From the NCBI GenBank assembly GCA_043777675.1, contig JAYWHR010000056.1, positions 40,721-104,720 of the forward strand: 64,000 nt of DNA. The letters run 5' to 3'. The notes below the pieces were generated by a model. The model was not told where the DNA came from, ran no database searches, and was given only the letters and a program-made list of their open reading frames with translations. The translations under genes and the position numbers were made by a program. Shown here piece by piece: positions 51,926 through 59,315 of this stretch; position 1 is the first letter of the stretch, and the number at the start of each line of letters is the position of its first letter. Source of the stretch: JANMDU01 sp043777675. Lineage in GTDB: Bacteria; Pseudomonadota; Gammaproteobacteria; Burkholderiales; Burkholderiaceae_C.

Positions 51926-53560
51926 TTGCATTGGATCGCCCCTTCAGAAAAAGACAGCGCCACCACCACGCTTGAAAAGCGCTTGTGGGATGCTGCCGAC
52001 CAGCTCCGCGCCAATTCGGGCCTCAAGCCCCAAGAGTATTCAGGCCCCATTCTTGGCTTGATCTTTCTGCGCTTTGCCGAAGTGCGGTTTGCCGTGCTGC
52101 GCGCCAAGCTGGAAGCCGCTGGCAGCTCTGCCCGCCGTGGCAGCCGGGTGGATGACCCCACGGCCTACCAAGCCGAGAGCGTGCTCTACCTCAGCCCCGA
52201 GGCGCGGTTTGATTATTTGCTCACCCTGCCCGAGTCTGCCGACATTGGTGCCAAGGTCAACGCTGCCATGCGCGAGATTGAGCAACACAACCCCACGCTG
52301 GCAGGCGTGCTGCCCAAGACCTTCAACCTATTCACCAGCACCCTGCTTAAAGAATTGCTCAAGAAAATATCCGAAATTCCCGCCACGCTGGACTACGATG
52401 CTTTCGGGCGCATTTACGAATACTTCCTCGGCGAATTCGCCATGACCGAAGGCCAAGGCGGCGGCGAGTTTTATACGCCATCGAGCATCGTGCGCCTGCT
52501 CACTGAAATCATCGAGCCCTTTCATGGCCGCATTCTTGACCCAGCCTGCGGCTCAGGCGGCATGTTTGTGCAATCGGCCCGCTTCGTGGCAGAGCATCAA
52601 AAAAACCCCGCTGCCGAGCTGGCCATCTGCGGCGTGGAGAAAACCGATGAAACCGGCCGCCTCTGCCGCCTCAACCTGGCAGTGCATGGCCTAGAAGGCC
52701 AAATTCGCCATGGCGGCAACGTCAACAGCTACTACGACGACCCACACAACGCCACTGGCCAATTCGACTTCGTATTGGCCAACCCGCCTTTCAACGTCAA
52801 TGCGGTGGACAAAGAGCGCCTAACCGACATGGTGGGCATGGATGCCAGCGGCAAGCCGCGCCGCTTCCCCTTCGGCATGCCACGCACCGACAACGCCAAC
52901 TACCTGTGGATTCAGCTGTTCTATTCATCGCTGAGCGCCAAAGGCCGCGCCGGTTTCGTCATGGCCAATTCGGCATCGGATGCCCGCAGCTCAGAGCAAG
53001 CCTTGCGCCAGCAACTGATTGAAGCCAAGGCCGTGGATGTGATGGTGGCCGTGGGCCCCAATATGTTTTACACCGTCACCCTGCCCGTGACCTTGTGGTT
53101 TCTCGACAAAGGCAAAGCCAAGACCCCGCGCGCCAACACCGTGCTCTTCATCGATGCCCGCCATATCTACCGACAAGTTGACCGCGCCCATCGCGACTGG
53201 ACGGATGCGCAAACTGGCTTCATCGCCAATCTGGTGCGCCTGTATCGCGGCGAAGCATTGGACACCACGTTTGGCGGCGATGCTGCTGCTGCCAAGATCA
53301 AGGAAGTGTTTGGCAAGAAGCCGGCCTATGCCGATGTGGCCGGGCTCTGCAAAGCAGCAACCTTGCAAGAAATTGGGGCGCAAGGCTGGTCATTGAACCC
53401 TGGGCGCTATGTGGGCGTGGCTGCTGGTGAAGATGTAAGTGACGAAGATTTCAATGAACAACTTGTTGTGCTGAATGAAGAGCTGGAAGGGCTGAATGCG
53501 CAGGCACGGGGCCTTGAGCGGACTATCGCTGCAAATGTGGCAGGGATTTTGAGCGCATGA
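51926..53560 (+). CDS. hsdM: Type I restriction-modification methyltransferase HsdM
   Basis: Adenine methylase subunit of a type I restriction system. It is 544 aa from a TTG at 51926 preceded by AGGAG. Motifs are the N-terminal HsdM helical domain (SGPILGLIFLRFAEVRF), GEFYTPSSIVRLLTEI, ILDPACGSGGMFVQSARF (SAM motif I) and FVLANPPFNVN (catalytic NPPF). A short acidic coiled region at the C-terminus probably contacts HsdS. The stop overlaps the hsdS start by four bases. Confidence 0.95.
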   Translation: MHWIAPSEKDSATTTLEKRLWDAADQLRANSGLKPQEYSGPILGLIFLRFAEVRFAVLRAKLEAAGSSARRGSRVDDPTAYQAESVLYLSPEARFDYLLTLPESADIGAKVNAAMREIEQHNPTLAGVLPKTFNLFTSTLLKELLKKISEIPATLDYDAFGRIYEYFLGEFAMTEGQGGGEFYTPSSIVRLLTEIIEPFHGRILDPACGSGGMFVQSARFVAEHQKNPAAELAICGVEKTDETGRLCRLNLAVHGLEGQIRHGGNVNSYYDDPHNATGQFDFVLANPPFNVNAVDKERLTDMVGMDASGKPRRFPFGMPRTDNANYLWIQLFYSSLSAKGRAGFVMANSASDARSSEQALRQQLIEAKAVDVMVAVGPNMFYTVTLPVTLWFLDKGKAKTPRANTVLFIDARHIYRQVDRAHRDWTDAQTGFIANLVRLYRGEALDTTFGGDAAAAKIKEVFGKKPAYADVAGLCKAATLQEIGAQGWSLNPGRYVGVAAGEDVSDEDFNEQLVVLNEELEGLNAQARGLERTIAANVAGILSA

Positions 53561-54738
53561 GTGCAGTAACTTGGGATCGAAAGCCCTTGGGGGATGTCGC
53601 CGATCTTTGCCTTGGCAAGATGCTTGACCAAAAAAAGAATCGTGGGGAGCCGTTTCCATACCTAGCAAACGTAAATGTCCGTTGGGGGGCGTTTGAACTG
53701 GACGATCTCCGCGTCATGCGGTTCGAGCCTAAAGAGATGGATCGATACGGACTCAAGTTTGGCGACATTGTGATGTGCGAGGGTGGTGAACCCGGGCGGT
53801 GTGCTATTTGGAAAGATCAAGTTCCAGGGATAATGATTCAGAAAGCGATTCACAGGATTAGACCCAAAGAAATACTGGACTACCGATTTCTTTTTTATAG
53901 CCTCTTGCATTTAGGTCAGACGAAAGTTTTTGACCAATACTTTACTGGCGCGACCATCAAGCACTTGCCCGGAGAAAAGCTGGCAAAGGTCGAAATTGAG
54001 TTTCCCCCGCTCCCCATCCAACAACGAATCGCAGGCATCCTCTCGACCTACGACGAACTGATCGAAAATAGCCAGCGGCGCATCAAGATTCTGGAGGCGA
54101 TGGCCCGTGGTCTTTACCGCGAGTGGTTCGTCCACTTCCGCTTCCCCAGCCACGAAAACCATCCGCGTAAGGCTTCGGCGTTGGGGGACATTCCGCAGGG
54201 GTGGGAGGTTGGGCGCTTGGACGATGTGTTGGTTCTCCAGCGTGGTTTTGACTTGCCAAAAGGTGCTCGCGTCGAAGGCTCCGTGCCAATCATCGCTGCT
54301 TCTGGCATAACGGGCTTCCACAATGAGGCGAAAGTGAGGGCGCCGGGCGTTGTAACCGGGCGATCTGGAACTATCGGCGAGGTGCTTTATGTGCAAGAAG
54401 ATTTTTGGCCTTTGAATACGTCGCTGTGGGTAAAGGAGTTTCCAAACGGCGAACCCCTCTATGCCTATTACCTCCTTTTGTCGCTCGACCTGAAGCAGTT
54501 CAATTCGGGTGCCGCCGTGCCAACGCTAAACCGAAACGACATTCACGGCGTGAACGTCATGGTGCCACCTCGTAACCTGCAAAAGCGTTTTCAAGAGATT
54601 GTGGGCACAATGTTCTCCCAGTCGAGGACGATCACCCTTCAAATCCAAAACCTCCGCCGCACCCGAGACTTACTCCTACCCCGCCTGCTCTCCGGCCAGA
54701 TTGAAGTCGAAGAGCTGTCCGAAGGGATAGCCGCATGA
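53557..54738 (+). CDS. hsdS: Type I restriction specificity subunit HsdS
   Basis: Recognises the target DNA. At 393 aa it has two target-recognition domains, each followed by a conserved helix: LPGEKLAKVEIEFPPLPIQQ then RIAGILSTYDELIENSQRRI, and at the end RDLLLPRLLSGQIEVEEL. A PQGWEVGRLDDVLVLQRGFD phrase opens the second domain. The recognition sequence cannot be predicted. It is coupled to hsdM (ATGA overlap) and shares four bases with the next small ORF. Confidence 0.93.
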   Translation: MSAVTWDRKPLGDVADLCLGKMLDQKKNRGEPFPYLANVNVRWGAFELDDLRVMRFEPKEMDRYGLKFGDIVMCEGGEPGRCAIWKDQVPGIMIQKAIHRIRPKEILDYRFLFYSLLHLGQTKVFDQYFTGATIKHLPGEKLAKVEIEFPPLPIQQRIAGILSTYDELIENSQRRIKILEAMARGLYREWFVHFRFPSHENHPRKASALGDIPQGWEVGRLDDVLVLQRGFDLPKGARVEGSVPIIAASGITGFHNEAKVRAPGVVTGRSGTIGEVLYVQEDFWPLNTSLWVKEFPNGEPLYAYYLLLSLDLKQFNSGAAVPTLNRNDIHGVNVMVPPRNLQKRFQEIVGTMFSQSRTITLQIQNLRRTRDLLLPRLLSGQIEVEELSEGIAA

Positions 54739-54842
54739 CAGAAACAGATCTGAATGTTTTGCGCGATGTGCGTTCTGAAAACGAACACATCGCGTTTAGG
54801 CAAGCCAACAACAACTTCCCAACCATTGATGGGATATCGTGA
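54735..54842 (+). CDS. Possible 35-aa protein translationally coupled between hsdS and fic
   Basis: An ATG inside the hsdS stop region (ATGA overlap at 54735) opens a 35-codon frame that ends TGATG, overlapping the fic ATG at 54842. The product starts MTETDLNVLRDVRSENEHIA and is hydrophilic. I recognise no family. Double coupling to both neighbours argues for real translation, if only as a leader. A hairpin lies inside. Confidence 0.45.
   Translation: MTETDLNVLRDVRSENEHIAFRQANNNFPTIDGIS
54762..54794 (+). promoter_or_regulatory. Hairpin within the small ORF upstream of fic
   Basis: CGCGATGTG pairs with CACATCGCG (9 bp) and CGTT with AACG inside it, with a two-base bulge. It could act as an attenuator or translation control. 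There is no T-run, so it is not a classical terminator. Confidence 0.45.
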
Positions 54843-55957
54843 TGCAACCCTTCACCCCTGATCGCTTGCCCTTAGCTGGCCTAGACTACCGTTTGCTGCT
54901 GCCCTTGGTCGGGCAGGCCAACGCTGCTCTGGCGCGCTACGACGGGTTGCTGCAAGGCATTCCCAATCCAGCAGTCATGCTATCGCCGCTAACGACGCAG
55001 GAAGCCGTGCTGTCATCCAAGATTGAGGGCACGCAGGCGACGGTGGATGAAGTGCTCCAGCAAGAGGCGGGCTTGATCCAAGAGGGTGAAAAGTACAAAG
55101 ACATTCAGGAAATTTCCAATTACCGAGAGGCACTTTTTTCTGCGCGTGAGTATTTGAAGGATTACCCGATTCGGCTCGGTTTTGTGCGCGAGTTGCATCG
55201 TGTGTTGATGAGCAGCGTGCGTGGGCAAGATAAAACGCCGGGGCATTTTCGGCTCGATCAAAATTGGATTGGCAAACATGGCTGCACCCTGGAGGAAGCC
55301 AGCTTTGTGCCTCCTAACCCAGTGCAGCTACCGGATTTTTTGCAGGCCTGGGAGCAATATCTAGATAGCGATGACGTCGATTTTTTGCTACAAACTGCGG
55401 TGGTCCACGCGCAGTTTGAGTTATTGCATCCGTTCAAGGATGGTAACGGGCGCATCGGGCGGATTTTGATTCCGCTGTTTTTGTATCAGAAGCGCGCTTT
55501 GTCGTAGCCGATGTTTTATTTGTCTGAGTATCTGGAGAATCATCGCGAGGCGTATTACTTTCACTTGAAGGCGATCTCAGCTGAGGGTGACTGGAATGGT
55601 TGGATTGCTTTTTTCTTGAAGGCGATTGCAACGCAGGCTGCGCAGAACAGCAAGCGCGTGATGGCGATTCAGTCGCTGTATGAAGAAATGAAGCTCGCGA
55701 TCCACGCAGCCACACGCTCGCAGTATTCGGTGCATGTGTTGGATGCGATATTCAGTAAACCGATCTTCCGTTCGTCGGACTTGACGGCTCAACTTTTCCG
55801 GGATTTTGGTGTTCATGAGAAGACGACCCCCGGTTTGCTACGCCAGATGAAAGAAGCAGGCATCCTGCAAGAGCTGCAGGCTGGCAGCGGCAGGCGTCCT
55901 GCCACGCTTTGTTTTCCCAGGCTGGTCAATTTGGCCGAAGGCCGGGAGGTGCTTTAA
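54842..55957 (+). pseudogene. Fic family protein gene interrupted by an in-frame amber codon
   Basis: The N-terminal part carries the inhibitory motif SSKIEG (residues ~58-63) and the catalytic HPFKDGNGRIGRILIPLFLY (~196). A TAG at 55505-55507 follows QKRALS. The same frame then resumes with PMFYLSEYLENHREAYY, the conserved continuation of these Fic proteins, and ends in a winged-helix domain (EKTTPGLLRQMKEAGIL). So one base change (a sense codon to TAG) splits an otherwise intact gene. The short product would contain the catalytic loop but lack the last helices. It sits inside the hsd operon. Confidence 0.85.
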
Positions 55958-55961
55958 CATG

Positions 55962-56059
55962 TTTGTGGAGTCTGCCTGCTTGACAAAGTCGTTTGTGGAG
56001 TCTATTTTGCATTTTGGACTCCACAAAAGAATCAGCGGAGTCTGGCCGCTCCACAAAGT
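55962..56059. repeat. Iterated TTTGTGGAGTC half-sites upstream of hsdR
   Basis: TTTGTGGAGTCT occurs at 55962-55973 and 55992-56003, its reverse complement GACTCCACAAA at 56017-56027, and a further CTCCACAAAG near 56050. The middle two form a perfect 11-bp hairpin. It may be an operator for the Fic protein's winged helix, or a terminator. Confidence 0.55.
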
Positions 56060-56102
56060 GGTCAGGATGCTTGCACGGCGGAATTGAGCGGAAACTTTTT
56101 TA

Positions 56103-59100
56103 ATGACCACCCACGCGTACACCGAAGACCAGCTCGTTGAGCAACCGGCCATTGCGCTGTTTGCCGAATTGGGCTGGGAAACGGTGTCGGCGATGGAGGA
56201 GAGCTTTGGCGCTAGCCGCACCGGATCGTGCAATCTAGGGCGCGAGACCAAGGGCGAGGTGGTGCTGTCCACCCGACTTCGAGCGGCATTGATTAAGCTG
56301 AACCCCGCCTTGCCAGCCGAGGCGATCAACAGTGCCATCGATGAGATTGCGCGGGATCGCTCGGCCATGTTGCCAGAGGCGGCAAATCGCGAGGTGTATC
56401 GGCTGCTCAAAGAGGGCATTGTGGTGTCCGTGCCAGACCATGCCCATGGCGGGCAAAAGACTGAGCGCCTGCGTGTGGTGGATTGGGACACGCCTGCAAA
56501 CAACGATTTTTTGCTGGTGAGTCAGTTCAGCGTGACCGGAGCGCTCTATACCTGTCGCCCCGATTTGGTGGGGTTTCTCAACGGCTTGCCGTGGGTGGTG
56601 ATTGAACTCAAAAAGCCCGGCGTGCCTGCCCGCGCTGCTTTTGACGAAAACCTGACCCACTACAAGCAGCAAATCCCGAATCTGTTTTGGTTCAACGCGC
56701 TGATGATCGCCTCCAACGGCACGGATAGCCGCCTGGGCTCCCTGACTGCCGACTGGGGCCGCTGGGTGGAGTGGAAGCGCATTGCGCGTGAAGATGAACC
56801 GCGCCGTGTTTCGCTGGAAGTGATGCTGCGCGGCACTTGCTTGCCGCAACGCTTGCTGGACTTGGTAGAGAATTTCACGCTGTTTTCGGAGCACAAGGCG
56901 GGGCTCGTCAAGATCATTGCGCAGAATCACCAGTTTCTAGGCGTGAACAATGCCATTGCTTCGATGCTGGAAGCCCGCAAGCTAGGCCACGGGCGCGGCG
57001 GTGTGTTTTGGCAGACGCAGGGCAGCGGCAAGAGTTTTTCCATGGTGTTCTACGCTCAGAAGGTGCTGCGCAAGCTGGTGGGCAACTGGACGTTTGTGGT
57101 GGTGACGGACCGCACAGAATTGGACGAGCAGATTGCCAAAACTTTCAAGGCTGCGGGTGCGGTAAGCGATGCAGAAGGCGATGAATGCCACGCAGCCAGC
57201 GGCGCGCATCTGCGCGAGCTGCTGCGCGGGAATCACCGTTATGTGTTCACGCTGGTGCATAAATTTCAAACGCCTGAATTGCTGTGCGACCGCTCTGATG
57301 TGATTGTGCTGACTGATGAAGCGCATCGCAGCCAATACGACACGCTGGCGCTGAATATGCGCGCTGCGCTGCCTAAAGCGATGTTCATGGCCTTTACCGG
57401 TACACCGCTGATTGCGGGCGAGGAGCGCACCAAGGAAGTATTTGGCGATTACGTCTCGATCTATGATTTTCAGCAGTCGATAGAAGATGGCGCTACCGTG
57501 CCCTTGTTTTATGAAAACCGCACACCGGAATTGCAACTGGTCAACCCGGATTTGAATGAAGATATTTATCAGTTGATCGAAAACGCTGATTTGGATGCTG
57601 ACCAAGAGGCTAAGCTGGAGCAGGTGCTGGGGCGGCAATATCACCTGATCACCCGCGATGACCGGCTGGATACGGTTGCGCAAGATATCGTGCAGCATTT
57701 TTTAGGGCGTGGCTTCATCGGCAAAGCGATGGTGGTGGCCATAGACAAAGCCACTGCATTAAAGATGCACGACAAGGTGCAAGCGCATTGGGCTGCAGAA
57801 ACGGCCAAAGTCAAGGATGAGCTGGGCAAATTGGGCTATCTAACGCGCGGCGGGGAATTGACGGCTGAGCTAGCTCGGCGCGACTTGCGGATGGAGGAGC
57901 TGAAAGCTCGGCTTGCTGTACTCAAAAGCACGGATATGGCCTTGATCGTCTCTCCCGGCCAAAACGAGATTGCGCAAATGGCCGCCATGGGGCTGGATAT
58001 TGAGCCGCACCGCAAGCGCATGAATGAGTCAGCGCCTGCGCTGGATGAGCGATTCAAAGACACGGAGGATCCGCTGCGCTTGGTGTTTGTGTGCGCCATG
58101 TGGCTCACGGGATTTGATGCCCCAAGTTGCTCGACTGTGTATCTAGACAAGCCCATGCGCAATCACACGCTGATGCAGACCATTGCGCGAGCCAACCGCG
58201 TGTTTCCGGGCAAACACAGTGGCATGATTGTGGATTACGCCAACGTGTTTGCCTCTCTAGAAAAAGCGCTGGCGATTTATGGCGCGGGGCAAGATGGCAG
58301 CAGCCCCGTCAAAGATAAGAAAAAGTTGGTTGAAGCGCTTCGCTCCTCCGTAGTGCAGGCGAGCGAATTCTGCGCACGCCAAAAAGTCAAGCTCGATGAG
58401 ATTGAAGCCTCTTCGGTTGGCAGCATGGATCGCTTGGCCTTGATGAGCGATGCGATCAATGCGCTGATTGCTCCTGACTCGCTACGGCGTGATTTTTTTG
58501 CACATACGCGTTTAATCACAACGCTGTATCGCGCAGTTAAGCCTGATCCTGTGGCACTGGAGTTTGCAGCGCGGGTGGCTTGCCTTGCGACGCTGGCAGA
58601 CTCCATTCGCGCCATGCTCAACCCCAATCGGCCAGATGTATCTAAGGTGATTGGGCAGATCAACGCTTTATTGGATGAATCGATCACTGGGCACGAGGTG
58701 CGCGAAGCGGCCGTGGCACCTTTGGATTTATCTAAAATTAATTTTGAAGCTTTAGCCAAACGCTTCGACAGCACAAAGCATAAAAATACCGATCTTGAAG
58801 CGCTGAAAGTAGCCATCAAAGCCAAGCTAGAGCAGATGATTCGTGTGAACAAGACGCGCGTGGATTTTGCAGAAAAGTTTGAGGCCTTGATTGAGACCTA
58901 CAACGCAGGAAGCGCCACGATTGAAGCGCTCTACAAAGAGCTACTGTTACTCTCCAATAGTTTGGATGACGAGCAGCAGCGCCATGTGCGCGAGAACATC
59001 AGCGAAGAAGAGTTGGTGATTTTTGATATCTTGACGCGACCAGAGCCTGCTCTCAACACAGAGGAGCGTGCAGAAGTGAAAAAAGTAGCGAAGCAACTGC

Positions 59101-59315
59101 TACATCGCCTTCAAGCGCTCTTGGTATTGAACTGGCGGCAAAAGGCTGCTGCCCGGTCAGCACTCAAGCTGGCGATTGAAGATTCACTCGATTCGGGGCT
59201 GCCGAGAGCTTACACACCCGTCATCTTCAGCCAAAAATGCTCTGCTTTGTTTGAGCATGTGTATGAGACGTATCCTGAACGCAACGCAGGCATATTCGCA
59301 GTTCGTCAGCGCTAG
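56103..59315 (+). CDS. hsdR: Type I restriction endonuclease subunit HsdR
   Basis: DNA-translocating and cleaving subunit, 1070 aa. The N-terminal PD-(D/E)xK nuclease is seen as YTCRPDLVGFLNGLPWVVIE then LKKPG. The SF2 helicase follows: QTQGSGKSFSMVF (Walker A), VVVTDRTELDEQI, LTDEAHRSQYDTLALNMR (DEAH-type), FTGTPLIAGEE, and VCAMWLTGFDAPSCSTVYLD with NRVFPGKHSG. A helical C-terminus binds HsdM. It is the last gene of the operon; its stop overlaps that of tex on the other strand. Confidence 0.95.
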   Translation: MTTHAYTEDQLVEQPAIALFAELGWETVSAMEESFGASRTGSCNLGRETKGEVVLSTRLRAALIKLNPALPAEAINSAIDEIARDRSAMLPEAANREVYRLLKEGIVVSVPDHAHGGQKTERLRVVDWDTPANNDFLLVSQFSVTGALYTCRPDLVGFLNGLPWVVIELKKPGVPARAAFDENLTHYKQQIPNLFWFNALMIASNGTDSRLGSLTADWGRWVEWKRIAREDEPRRVSLEVMLRGTCLPQRLLDLVENFTLFSEHKAGLVKIIAQNHQFLGVNNAIASMLEARKLGHGRGGVFWQTQGSGKSFSMVFYAQKVLRKLVGNWTFVVVTDRTELDEQIAKTFKAAGAVSDAEGDECHAASGAHLRELLRGNHRYVFTLVHKFQTPELLCDRSDVIVLTDEAHRSQYDTLALNMRAALPKAMFMAFTGTPLIAGEERTKEVFGDYVSIYDFQQSIEDGATVPLFYENRTPELQLVNPDLNEDIYQLIENADLDADQEAKLEQVLGRQYHLITRDDRLDTVAQDIVQHFLGRGFIGKAMVVAIDKATALKMHDKVQAHWAAETAKVKDELGKLGYLTRGGELTAELARRDLRMEELKARLAVLKSTDMALIVSPGQNEIAQMAAMGLDIEPHRKRMNESAPALDERFKDTEDPLRLVFVCAMWLTGFDAPSCSTVYLDKPMRNHTLMQTIARANRVFPGKHSGMIVDYANVFASLEKALAIYGAGQDGSSPVKDKKKLVEALRSSVVQASEFCARQKVKLDEIEASSVGSMDRLALMSDAINALIAPDSLRRDFFAHTRLITTLYRAVKPDPVALEFAARVACLATLADSIRAMLNPNRPDVSKVIGQINALLDESITGHEVREAAVAPLDLSKINFEALAKRFDSTKHKNTDLEALKVAIKAKLEQMIRVNKTRVDFAEKFEALIETYNAGSATIEALYKELLLLSNSLDDEQQRHVRENISEEELVIFDILTRPEPALNTEERAEVKKVAKQLLHRLQALLVLNWRQKAAARSALKLAIEDSLDSGLPRAYTPVIFSQKCSALFEHVYETYPERNAGIFAVRQR

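Noticed and set aside
33678..55957. General recoding of TAG as a sense codon, suggested by the two amber-interrupted Fic genes
   Set aside because: Several intact genes end in TAG at the expected place (for example at 5524, 10811 and 59315), so TAG is a normal stop here. Partial suppression remains possible, but global recoding does not.
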